Positions 1 to 8,459 of a stretch of DNA of 49,212 nucleotides are shown here, piece by piece. Under the pieces are notes generated by a model, which did not search any database, had not been told where the DNA came from, and saw nothing but the letters and a program-made list of their open reading frames with translations. Position numbers and translations under genes: made by a program. This stretch comes from DASZCR01 sp035942915 (GTDB lineage Bacteria > Acidobacteriota > Blastocatellia > Pyrinomonadales > Pyrinomonadaceae), in NCBI GenBank assembly GCA_035942915.1, contig DASZCR010000310.1, forward strand, positions 1-49,212, read 5' to 3'. Position 1 is the first letter of the stretch, and every line of letters starts with the position of its first letter.

Positions 1-25
1 TATCACGCCCCCTCTTCTTTGCGTC

Positions 26-1033
26 TCAGGCGCGGGTCGTCGCCGCCTGCGGCTCGGAGGTGCGGGAGACGGCTTCCATGTCGGCGCGCACCATCTCTTT
101 GACCAACTCCTCGAAGGTGTAGACGGGTTGCCAGCCGAGCACCTTGTGCGCCTTCGACGAGTCGCCGATGAGGAGGTCGACTTCAGCCGGACGATAGAAC
201 TTCTCATCGACGATAACGAAGTCGCGGTAGTCGAGGCCGACTTCGGAGAAGGCGCGCTCGCAGAACTCGCGGACGGTGTGCGTCTCGCCGGTGGCGACGA
301 CGTAGTCATCAGGCTCCGGCTGTTGCAGCATCAGGTGCATGGCGCGAACGTAGTCTCCGGCGTGTCCCCAGTCGCGCTTGGCGTCGAGGTTGCCGAGACG
401 CAGTTCCGTCGCCTTGCCCGCCTTGATGCGCGCGACGGTCGAAGTAATCTTGCGCGTCACGAACTCGAAGCCGCGACGCGGACTCTCGTGATTGAAGAGG
501 ATGCCGGAGGCGCAGAACATCCCGTAAGCCTCGCGGTAGTTGCGCGTCAGGTCGAAGCCTGCCACCTTGCTGATGCCGTAGGGCGAGCGCGGATGAAAGG
601 GCGTCTCCTCCTTCTGCGGCACGTCGCGCACCTTGCCGAACATCTCGGACGAGCCTGCGAAGTAGAAGCGGCACGAGGGGCGCAGTTCGCGCAGGGCGGC
701 GAGCATGTAATGCGTGCCGTTGATGTTCGTGTTCATCGTCGTGAAGCCGTCGGCGAAACTCTCGGCGACGAAACTCTGTGCGGCGAGGTGGTAGCACTCG
801 TCGAAGTCGTGACGGCTGATGACGTGGAAGATGGAAGGATAGCTCTCAAGGCTCGCGGCGTGCAGGTGCAGGCGTTCGACGAGATGCGAGATGCGCGTAA
901 AGCGTCGCTCCGGCTCTTCGAGCGCGACGCGGCGGACGAGTCCATGCACCTCGTATCCTTGTGCGAGAAGGTGCTCGGCCAGATAACTGCCGTCCTGCCC
1001 CGTGATGCCCGTGATTAAGGCTTTCTTACTCAT
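26..1033 (-). CDS. gmd: GDP-mannose 4,6-dehydratase
   Basis: This 335-residue SDR enzyme converts GDP-D-mannose to GDP-4-keto-6-deoxy-D-mannose in the cytoplasm, the precursor of GDP-fucose, rhamnose or perosamine. The NADP-binding loop GITGQDGSYLAEHL sits at residues 9-22, the catalytic Tyr152 and Lys156 lie in SPYGISK, and the family motif around LGNLDAKRDWGHAGDYVRAMH follows at about 213-233. Length is normal for Gmd. I start it at the ATG at 1033, preceded by AAGGA about eight bases upstream; an in-frame extension to 1102 lacks conserved sequence. It is the last gene of the minus-strand group and follows the aminotransferase by 41 bases. No GDP-fucose synthase or Rmd reductase is seen nearby, so the final sugar is not settled. 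Confidence 0.93.
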   Translation of the reverse strand: MSKKALITGITGQDGSYLAEHLLAQGYEVHGLVRRVALEEPERRFTRISHLVERLHLHAASLESYPSIFHVISRHDFDECYHLAAQSFVAESFADGFTTMNTNINGTHYMLAALRELRPSCRFYFAGSSEMFGKVRDVPQKEETPFHPRSPYGISKVAGFDLTRNYREAYGMFCASGILFNHESPRRGFEFVTRKITSTVARIKAGKATELRLGNLDAKRDWGHAGDYVRAMHLMLQQPEPDDYVVATGETHTVREFCERAFSEVGLDYRDFVIVDEKFYRPAEVDLLIGDSSKAHKVLGWQPVYTFEELVKEMVRADMEAVSRTSEPQAATTRA

Positions 1034-1074
1034 GCGAGTTTTCCTTATGAAATGAAGATGTGCGAACGGCGCGG

Positions 1075-2220
<1,146 letters not shown>

Positions 2221-2263
2221 CAATCTCAGTCCGTCTTTCGTGCGCGCAGTGCAGACACGAGTG

Positions 2264-2310
2264 GAGGGATGAGGAACCGCCCTCTCGGCGGACGAGCATC
2301 CTCATCCCTC
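2264..2310. repeat. Nested inverted repeat between kinase and aminotransferase genes
   Basis: A perfect 12-base inverted repeat (GAGGGATGAGGA at 2264-2275 and its complement at 2299-2310) encloses a second stem (CCGCC 2277-2281, GGCGG 2287-2291). It fills the 120-base gap between the kinase gene and the aminotransferase gene. No T-run follows on the transcribed minus strand, so it is not a canonical intrinsic terminator. An mRNA-stability or attenuation structure is possible. Confidence 0.7.
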
Positions 2311-2340
2311 TCGGTTGTCATCCGCGTCGGAGTGCTGCTC

Positions 2341-4764
2341 TTAGACGCCGCGTCCGCGTCCTCCTGCGCCTGCCGTCTCCGCGCCTTCGGGCGCTTCCGC
2401 GCCGTCGTCCTCGCCGGAGTAGTAACCGGAGTAGTAGCCGGAGTAATAGTAGTAATCATTCGCTTGCGGCTTGAGGTTGTTGAGCACGATGCCGAAGATG
2501 TGCGCGCCCACGTCGAGCAGTTGTTGCTTGGCGCGGCGGACGATGGCGCGCGAACTGCGACCGCCGTGAACGACCAGCATCACGCCGTCAACCATCGTCG
2601 AGAGAATCGACGCGTCGGTGAACGAGATAGCGGGCGGCGAGTCGATGATGATGTGCTGGAAGCGCTCGCCGAGGACGTAGAGCAGCTTGCGCATCTCTTC
2701 GGAGCCGAGCAGTTCGGCGGCGTTCGGCGGAATCGAGCCTGAAGTTATGACCTTGAGATTCGGCAACTTGTCGTAGGTCTGAATCAGGTCGTCGACGTTG
2801 GGCGCGCCTGAGAGGTAGTTCGTCACGCCGCGCATGTTCGGCATCCCGAAGTGCGTGTGAATGCGCGGGCGGCGCAGGTCGCAGTCGAGCAGGAGGACTT
2901 CCGCGCCCGTCTGCGCGAGCATCGTCGCAATGTTGACGGCCGTCGTCGTCTTACCCTCGGAAGGCTGGCTCGAAGTGACGAGGACGGTGCGCGGCGGCTG
3001 ACCGGCCGAGGAGAGCAGCAGCGACGTGCGCAGGTGTCTGTAGGCTTCGGCGACGGGCGAGCGCACGTCCTCGATGAGCGCGAGCGCCGTCGCTTCGCCG
3101 GGCACGGGCAGCGGCGCAGAGCGCGAGCGCAGCAGTCCGCGTTCGGCGCGCGGAGCAGGGATGAGCGCCAGCGTCGGCAGGTGGATGTGACGGTCAACAT
3201 CTTCGACCGACTTCAGCGTGTCGTCGAGATAGTCGAGCAGGAAGGCCAGACCGATGCCTGCGCCGAGCGAGAGCAGCAGCGCGATAAGGACGTTGCGTAG
3301 GCGCGCCGGGCCGATGGGGCCGGCCGGGACGCGCGCCTCCTCGATGTGCGTGACGTTGTCGGCGCGGTCTTTGCCCGTGACGATTAGTTCGCGCTGGCGC
3401 TGTAGGTAGGTCTGAAGGTTCTGCCGGTCGGTCTCGATGGTCTGGTCGAGGTCTGTGAGGCCGGTTTCGGCGATGCTCTGCGCGTTGGCGGCGGCGTACT
3501 CGTGGCTGTAGGAGCCGCTCAACTCGCGCTCCTTCTTCTGCGCAGACTCGTAGCGATTCTTGAGCGTGGCGACGATGTCGCGCGGCGCTCTGTCGAGTTC
3601 GGCCTTGAGTTGCTCAATCTGCCGGTCAATCTTCTTGACCTCCGGCCATTCGGGCGTGTAGAGCACGGAGAGTTCCGTGCGCCGTTGCTGCAAGCCTTCA
3701 ATCTTCTCGCGGATGCGCTGGACGGCCTTGTTGTCCTGCACCTCAGGAATCGACCACACGTCGCCGCTGCGCAAGGCGTTGTCGGCCGCGCGATAGAGAG
3801 ACTCGGCCGCTTTGCGCTCGGCCTCTGCCTGCTGCAACTGCGTGCTGTAAGTGCTCAGGCGCATGGCCGTGAAGTCCTGCCCCTGCTTCGAGCCGAGCGG
3901 GAGACGATTGCTCTGGCGGTAGGCGAGGCGCTTGGCTTCGTTCTCGCGGATGCGCGTCTGCAATTCGACAATCTGACGCGCCAAGGTCTCCTGCGCCTCT
4001 TCCGAGCCTTGCGTCTCGCGCCGGATATCGTTCTCGCGGAAGATGATGGCGAGCGCGTTGGCGACGTTGGCGGCAATCTGCGGGTCTGTGTGGCGGAAGC
4101 GGATGGTGACGAGGTTCGTCCGCTCGACGGGCGCGACCGTCAGGTTCTCGCGCAGCACGTTCTCGTAAGGCTCAAGACGGCGCAACTGTTCGGGCGTCAG
4201 CGACTCGGTCGTCGTCACGTCGAGGTCGTTGGCGACCGGGACGCCCGCCGCCTGCTGCTGCTGCGAGTTGGCGGCGGGCGTCTGCTCACGCGAGATGACG
4301 CGGCGCAGCGAGGCGAGAAGCCCCGTACGGTTCTGGCCGCCGAGGAAAGACGGGTTGTTTTGCAGGTCGAGACGCATGATGACCTGTCGCGCCAGTTGCT
4401 GCGTCTCAAGCAGTTTGAGTTGCGTGTTCCAGTAGTTGGCGTCCGTGCCGCCGCGTATCACGAGGTCGCCCTGCCGCCCGGTCGAGAGCACGCTCCGGCT
4501 CTTCTGCTCAATCTGAATGGTCGTCTCGGCCTGATAGATGGAGGGCTGACGATACATGTGAATGGCGACGAGCGAGGTGACGACGACAATCAGGCTCAGT
4601 ATCAGCCACTTGCGCTTGAGCACGATGGCGAGGTAGTCGCGCAGGTGCGTCGTGTCCTGACCGGCTGAGGCGAGGGGGACGACCGGCTGCGAGAGGTCGC
4701 GCAAGGGACGATTGAGCGGTTCGGGAGGCGAGAGCGGAAGCAGACGATTATCTTGTGACATCAT
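2341..4764 (-). CDS. Wzc-like polysaccharide co-polymerase with BY-kinase domain
   Basis: This 807-residue inner-membrane protein has the architecture of a bacterial tyrosine autokinase that controls polysaccharide chain length and export. A cytoplasmic N-terminus leads to a first membrane segment at about 53-70. A Wzz domain and long coiled coil (about 250-460) follow, then a Pro-rich PAGPIGPAR motif and second membrane segment at about 491-511. The kinase domain has Walker A SSQPSEGKTTT (598-608), Walker A-prime LLLDCDLRRPR (624-634) and Walker B IIIDSPP (705-711). The tail carries a tyrosine cluster (771-782), the usual autophosphorylation site. ATG codons at 4764 and 4761 are equally possible starts. 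No Wza or Wzb partner is visible in the window. Confidence 0.93.
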   Translation of the reverse strand: MMSQDNRLLPLSPPEPLNRPLRDLSQPVVPLASAGQDTTHLRDYLAIVLKRKWLILSLIVVVTSLVAIHMYRQPSIYQAETTIQIEQKSRSVLSTGRQGDLVIRGGTDANYWNTQLKLLETQQLARQVIMRLDLQNNPSFLGGQNRTGLLASLRRVISREQTPAANSQQQQAAGVPVANDLDVTTTESLTPEQLRRLEPYENVLRENLTVAPVERTNLVTIRFRHTDPQIAANVANALAIIFRENDIRRETQGSEEAQETLARQIVELQTRIRENEAKRLAYRQSNRLPLGSKQGQDFTAMRLSTYSTQLQQAEAERKAAESLYRAADNALRSGDVWSIPEVQDNKAVQRIREKIEGLQQRRTELSVLYTPEWPEVKKIDRQIEQLKAELDRAPRDIVATLKNRYESAQKKERELSGSYSHEYAAANAQSIAETGLTDLDQTIETDRQNLQTYLQRQRELIVTGKDRADNVTHIEEARVPAGPIGPARLRNVLIALLLSLGAGIGLAFLLDYLDDTLKSVEDVDRHIHLPTLALIPAPRAERGLLRSRSAPLPVPGEATALALIEDVRSPVAEAYRHLRTSLLLSSAGQPPRTVLVTSSQPSEGKTTTAVNIATMLAQTGAEVLLLDCDLRRPRIHTHFGMPNMRGVTNYLSGAPNVDDLIQTYDKLPNLKVITSGSIPPNAAELLGSEEMRKLLYVLGERFQHIIIDSPPAISFTDASILSTMVDGVMLVVHGGRSSRAIVRRAKQQLLDVGAHIFGIVLNNLKPQANDYYYYSGYYSGYYSGEDDGAEAPEGAETAGAGGRGRGV
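2413..2448 (-). repeat. Three 12-base tandem repeats encoding YYSG in the kinase tail
   Basis: Three consecutive 12-base units encode YYSG-YYSG-YYSG (residues 773-784 of the Wzc-like kinase), directly after two further tyrosines. The units differ only at a few positions, so copy number could vary by slippage and change the number of phosphorylatable tyrosines. Confidence 0.8.
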
Positions 4765-4853
4765 AATTCTTACTTACTGACTAGCATTTACTTTCGCGGT
4801 CTGATTGCCGTGCAAAACCGGCCTACGGGAAGCGTCCACACAGTAACCGCAGC

Positions 4854-4881
4854 ATGATAACAGAGTGGCGCGCAGTGGCAA
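4854..4881 (-). promoter_or_regulatory. Candidate sigma-70 promoter for the kinase-aminotransferase-gmd genes
   Basis: On the minus strand TTGCCA (4881-4876) and TATCAT (4859-4854) are separated by 16 bases. Each differs from consensus at one position. The predicted start would lie about 80-85 bases upstream of the kinase ATG at 4764. The 197-base gap it occupies (4765-4961) also holds a short hairpin (4875-4894) that has no T-run on the minus strand. Confidence 0.5.
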
Positions 4882-4961
4882 GCCGCGCGGCCACAAAAAG
4901 AGGGGGAAAATGCCCTTCGGCGGGAACGAAAATTTCGGCCTGACGCGCCCGGATTTCGGCC

Positions 4962-5822
4962 TTACCCGTCGCGTTCGCCCGCCGTGCGCGCGGCGAAGCG
5001 TCCGAGGGCGTCGCGCCAGTCGGGCATCCGAGCAAGCCCTATCGCCTCCGAAAGCAGACACCGCAGACGAGAGTTACGCGGGCGCGGCGCGGGTCGCTTG
5101 AGAGCATCCATCGAGACCTCTTCGACTTCGGCCGCGAGACCTGCGACGCGCAGAGCCTCACGCGCGAAACCCGCGAAAGTCGTTCCCTCGCCAGCGTTGA
5201 CGACGTGATAGATGCCCGGCAAATCCCGCTCGGCCAACTCTCTGAGACGCTCCGCCAGGTCTTCGGCGTAGGTCGGCGCGCCGTAGGCGTCCGAGATGGC
5301 TTTAAGACGCTCTCCGCGCCGCGCGCGTTCGATGACGGTGGCTAAAAAGTTGCGCCCGCCAGCGCCGTAAATCCAGCCCGTGCGGACGATGACCGTGCGC
5401 GCCGAGGCCGCCTGCGCCAGACGCTCGCCCTGCAACTTGGCCTTGCCGTAGATGCTCGCCGGGTGCGGGTCGTCGCGCTGCGTGTAGAAGCCCGCCTTCT
5501 CGCCGTCAAAGACGTAATCGGTCGAGACGGTGACGAAGCCTGCGCCCGTGCGTCGGCTGGCCGAGGCCAACAACTCGACGCCGCGCGCGTTCACCTCGTA
5601 AGCGCGCTGTGGGTCTAATTCGCAGCCGTCAACGTCCGTCCACGCCGCGCAGTTGATGACGCTGTCGGGACGCGCTTCGTCAAGCGCAACGGCGACGGCG
5701 CGCTCGTCCGTGATGTCTAAAGCCTGATGGTCGAAGTCGGCCACCTCGTCGCCCAGACTGCGGCAATGGCGAACCAGAGCGCGCCCAAGCATCCCCCCTG
5801 CTCCGATAACCGCAACCTTCAA
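4962..5822 (-). CDS. rmlD: dTDP-4-dehydrorhamnose reductase
   Basis: This 286-residue SDR enzyme reduces dTDP-4-keto-L-rhamnose to dTDP-L-rhamnose, the last step of the pathway. The nucleotide-binding loop GAGGMLG is at residues 7-13, the STDYVFDG motif at 100-107, and the catalytic Tyr125/Lys129 in IYGKAK. Length is typical. The start codon is TTG at 5822, overlapping the TGA stop of rmlB by four bases (TTGA), which argues for translational coupling. RmlA and the RmlC candidates lie 30-40 kb away on the other strand, so the rhamnose genes are split. Confidence 0.92.
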   Translation of the reverse strand: MKVAVIGAGGMLGRALVRHCRSLGDEVADFDHQALDITDERAVAVALDEARPDSVINCAAWTDVDGCELDPQRAYEVNARGVELLASASRRTGAGFVTVSTDYVFDGEKAGFYTQRDDPHPASIYGKAKLQGERLAQAASARTVIVRTGWIYGAGGRNFLATVIERARRGERLKAISDAYGAPTYAEDLAERLRELAERDLPGIYHVVNAGEGTTFAGFAREALRVAGLAAEVEEVSMDALKRPAPRPRNSRLRCLLSEAIGLARMPDWRDALGRFAARTAGERDG

Positions 5823-6850
5823 CGCGTGCCGACCTCCGTGCCGTACTGGCGCGCGTAGTAGTCTCGATACTCGCCGCTGCGCGCGCGCCTAATCCACTCG
5901 CCGTTGTCGGCGTACCAGCGGATGGTTTTGGCAAGCCCCGTCTCCCAAGTCTCGCGCGGTTGCCAGCCCAGTTCGCGCTCGACCTTCGTCGGGTCGATGG
6001 CGTAGCGGCGGTCGTGGCCGGGACGGTCTTTGACGAAGCGGATGAGCGTGCGCGGCTTGCCGAGTGCGTCGAGGACGGATTCGGCGACCTCTATGTTGCG
6101 CCGCTCGTTGCGCGCGCCGATGTTGTAAGACTCGCCCGCGCGGCCGCGCTCAAGCGCCGCCAGCACGGCTCGACAGTGGTCTTCGACGTAGACCCAATCG
6201 CGGACGTTGCGCCCGTCGCCATAGACCGGGATGCTCTCGTCCTGCATCGCGTTCGAGAGCATCAGGGGCAGAAATTTTTCGGGGAACTGGCGCGGCCCGT
6301 AGTTGTTGCCACAGCGCGTGATGACGGTGTCGAGGCCGAAGGTCTTGTGCGCGGCGCGGACGAGATGCTCGGCCGCCGCCTTCGAGGCCGCGTAAGGATT
6401 GTTTGGCGCGAGCGGCGAACTTTCCGTGAAGAAGGCCGACTCGTCGTTGTCCGGGAGACTCCCCATCACTTCGTCGGTCGAGACTTGCAGGAAGCGAGCG
6501 ATTCCGCGTTCGCGCGCCGCGTCGAGCAGAACTTGCGTGCCGAGCACGTTCGTGCGCAGGAACTCGTCGGCGCGCGCGATGCTGCGGTCAACGTGCGACT
6601 CGGCGGCGAAGTTGATTATCGCCTCCGTGTCGCTGTCGAGCGCGGCCAGAACGGCCTCGCGGTCGCAAATGTCGCCGCGCACGAAGCGGTGTCGGCTCTC
6701 GTCCAGACCCGTCAGGTTGTCGAGGTTTCCGGCGTAGGTGAGCGCGTCGAAGTTGACGACGCGGCAGTCGGGCAGTTCTTCGAGCGCCAGTCTGACGAAG
6801 GCCGAGCCGATGAAGCCTGCTCCGCCCGTAACGAACAATTTACGCATCAT
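5819..6850 (-). CDS. rmlB: dTDP-glucose 4,6-dehydratase
   Basis: This 343-residue extended SDR enzyme makes dTDP-4-keto-6-deoxy-D-glucose. The GGAGFIGS loop is at residues 9-16, the STDEV motif with the Asp-Glu pair at 124-128, and the catalytic Tyr153/Lys157 in PYAASK. The family motif RCGNNYGPRQFPEK follows. One small oddity is STDEVMG, where STDEVYG is usual. I start it at the double ATG at 6850/6847; an upstream in-frame stretch to 6910 is unconserved. It heads the minus-strand rmlB-rmlD unit and ends in a four-base overlap with rmlD. Confidence 0.95.
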   Translation of the reverse strand: MMRKLFVTGGAGFIGSAFVRLALEELPDCRVVNFDALTYAGNLDNLTGLDESRHRFVRGDICDREAVLAALDSDTEAIINFAAESHVDRSIARADEFLRTNVLGTQVLLDAARERGIARFLQVSTDEVMGSLPDNDESAFFTESSPLAPNNPYAASKAAAEHLVRAAHKTFGLDTVITRCGNNYGPRQFPEKFLPLMLSNAMQDESIPVYGDGRNVRDWVYVEDHCRAVLAALERGRAGESYNIGARNERRNIEVAESVLDALGKPRTLIRFVKDRPGHDRRYAIDPTKVERELGWQPRETWETGLAKTIRWYADNGEWIRRARSGEYRDYYARQYGTEVGTR

Positions 6851-6957
6851 TAATCTTTCGTCCGAAACTCCTCTGCACAGCAGACGGGTGCGCGGTCGCA
6901 AGGAATTCACAGCAACCGTGCCGTGCCATTAAGCGGTTTGTCGCGCCAAATCGCCGA

Positions 6958-6987
6958 AGTGTATGTGCTCGGCCGAAGCAGTGTCAA
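6958..6987 (-). promoter_or_regulatory. Candidate sigma-70 promoter for rmlBD
   Basis: On the minus strand a perfect TTGACA (6987-6982) is followed after 18 bases by TACACT (6963-6958). This places the transcript start about 100 bases upstream of the rmlB ATG. The assignment rests on sequence match and position only. Confidence 0.5.
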
Positions 6988-7049
6988 GAATAGGGTTGCG
7001 GCTTCAAGCACGCGTCGGCCTCACCCGTCCGGCAATAATCGCTCATCAA

Positions 7050-7082
7050 TTGACGTTGACATGCCGCCGGAATTGGTATAAA
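7050..7082 (+). promoter_or_regulatory. Candidate promoter for the secreted beta-helix gene
   Basis: Tandem TTGACG (7050-7055) and TTGACA (7056-7061) lie upstream of TATAAA (7077-7082). The spacer from the perfect TTGACA is 15 bases, from TTGACG 21, so neither is ideal. The elements are the best consensus match in the gap and sit about 170 bases before the start codon. Confidence 0.5.
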
Positions 7083-7258
7083 AGCTTGCACGCTTTTTCG
7101 TTGGACAGGCAGGGACGCACACGCCCGAACCGTCCCGGAGGCCATTACAGATAAAGCCTGCGTAGTACCTCGCGTCAGTTTTTGTCACCCGTTCGGCTCG
7201 CCGAGCGCCGGCAAGGAAATCCAACACCATCCACCCAATTTATAGGAGACTCACCACC

Positions 7259-8200
7259 ATGAGTAAAGGTCGCTTCGCCTTAAACATCTTCGCTACCACG
7301 CTTTTCCTTCTAGCACTCACTACCATTGCCAACGCGCAGGCTACACGCACTTGGGTTTCGGGCGTCGGCGACGACGTCAACCCGTGCAGCCGCACCGCCC
7401 CCTGCAAGACTTTCGCCGGTGCCATCTCGAAGACGGCCGCAGGCGGCGAGATTGATTGCCTCGACCCGGGCGGCTTCGGCACCCTGACGGCCACCAAGAG
7501 CATCACGGTTGACGGCACGACGGGTCAGGGCTTCGGCTCGGCGCTCGCCGCCGGGACGACCGGCTTCACCATCAACGACAGCTTGACGGCCACGCCGGGC
7601 ACCATCATCGTTCGCCTCCGCAACCTCTCAATCAACGGCGCAGGCACCGGCACCATCGGCATCAACTTCGTCTCCGGCAAGGCAGTCGAAGTCGAGAACT
7701 GCCGCATCTTCCAGTTCCAGGGCGGCACGGGCGACGGCATCCGCGTGGCTAACACGGCGGGCAACGTCCAGTTGGTTGTGCGCGACACGACCATCAGCGA
7801 CTGCCTCAACGACGGCATCGACCTTGCGCCGGCCAACGCGGCGGGCGTCTCCGCGACGCTCGACGCCGACAGCATCAACATTTACAGAACCGGCAACGGC
7901 GTGACGATGCAGACCGGCACGACGCGCGCCACCATCAACCGCTCCAACATCACGCTCGCCGCCGGCCCCGGCAACGGCATCAACCTTGCCAGTGGCTCGC
8001 CCATCGCGCACATCGACCACTCGAACCTGAGCCACAACGTGAAGGGCATCAACGTCGTCGTCGGCACGGCCAACATCGGCGACACCTACATCACCAACTG
8101 CACGACGAGCATGAGCGGCAACGTCCACTCGTGGAGCGACAACAAGATTCTTGACAACGGCACGAACACCCTGCCGACGCAAGACCTGACCAAGCACTAA
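7259..8200 (+). CDS. Secreted right-handed beta-helix repeat protein
   Basis: This 313-residue protein has a clear Sec signal peptide: basic start, hydrophobic stretch at about 8-23 and a probable cleavage after ANA (residues 24-26). The mature part is rich in Gly, Asn, Thr and Ile and repeats short turns such as GDGIRVANT, NDGIDLAPA and GNGINLASG, typical of a right-handed parallel beta-helix. AGGAGA lies nine to ten bases before the ATG. The gene stands alone with its own promoter, a long leader and a strong terminator, between two divergent polysaccharide operons. Proteins of this fold include polysaccharide lyases, phage-tail-like and surface proteins; no catalytic signature is visible, so enzyme activity cannot be claimed. 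A role at the surface or in the glycan matrix is inference. Confidence 0.85.
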   Translation: MSKGRFALNIFATTLFLLALTTIANAQATRTWVSGVGDDVNPCSRTAPCKTFAGAISKTAAGGEIDCLDPGGFGTLTATKSITVDGTTGQGFGSALAAGTTGFTINDSLTATPGTIIVRLRNLSINGAGTGTIGINFVSGKAVEVENCRIFQFQGGTGDGIRVANTAGNVQLVVRDTTISDCLNDGIDLAPANAAGVSATLDADSINIYRTGNGVTMQTGTTRATINRSNITLAAGPGNGINLASGSPIAHIDHSNLSHNVKGINVVVGTANIGDTYITNCTTSMSGNVHSWSDNKILDNGTNTLPTQDLTKH

Positions 8201-8224
8201 ACACCGGTACGCTCCGCCTGTCAC

Positions 8225-8284
8225 AAGTCTCCCCTCCGCGTTGTCTTCCGAACCTGAAGACGACGCGGAGGGGAGACTTCTTTT
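8225..8284 (+). terminator. Strong intrinsic terminator after the beta-helix gene
   Basis: A 24-base stem (8225-8248 with 8256-8279) contains a single G-U type mismatch and a seven-base loop, and is followed by TTCTTTT. It begins 24 bases after the stop codon. It is the strongest hairpin I saw in the window and insulates the solitary beta-helix gene from the exporter operon. Confidence 0.92.
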
Positions 8285-8310
8285 GGCCGTCCGTGTGGGG
8301 CGCTGCTCGC

Positions 8311-8340
8311 TTGACGCGCCTTGTGAGGCGCGGCTAGACT
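8311..8340 (+). promoter_or_regulatory. Candidate promoter with palindromic spacer ahead of the exporter operon
   Basis: TTGACG (8311-8316) and TAGACT (8335-8340) are 18 bases apart, 120 bases before the permease ATG. Between them lies a perfect 6-bp palindrome, CGCGCC (8315-8320) and GGCGCG (8327-8332), which could be an operator or simply a GC-rich coincidence. The rest of the gap (8341-8459) is AT-richer and may hold another start site. Confidence 0.4.
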
Positions 8341-8459
8341 AACGGTTCTTTTGGGGAAGCCTGCTTCAGCTAATCTTAATTAAAGTATCTGATAGAAACT
8401 CCGGGTCGAGCCGTTTTCAGCATCTTATTTCGAGTCGGCGCGCGCACATTACGTTTTCA

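Larger units (their letters stand above)
6851..7258. other. Divergent intergenic region between rmlB and the beta-helix gene
   Basis: This 408-base gap holds no convincing gene. It contains promoter-like elements in both directions (6958-6987 minus, 7050-7082 plus) and a leader of about 170 bases ahead of the beta-helix gene. The leader holds a 6-bp stem (GGGACG 7112-7117 with CGTCCC 7131-7136) and a small AAAAGC/GCTTTT palindrome (7080-7097) overlapping the plus-strand -10 box. The local base composition is more AT-rich than in the genes around it. Confidence 0.7.

Noticed and set aside
4875..4894. Hairpin GTGGC/GCCAC as a terminator after rmlD
   Set aside because: The run of T/A bases is on the wrong side for minus-strand transcription, and the stem overlaps the -35 of the candidate kinase promoter.
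4932..4962. Direct repeat ATTTCGGCCT at 4932 and 4953
   Set aside because: Only ten bases match, at a 21-base period and two copies, overlapping the rmlD stop; too little to call an element.
7100..7200. Cyclic-di-GMP (GEMM) riboswitch in the beta-helix leader
   Set aside because: A GGGACGCA string recalls part of the motif, but the required GCAAAGCC-like core, tetraloop and receptor are not recognisable.
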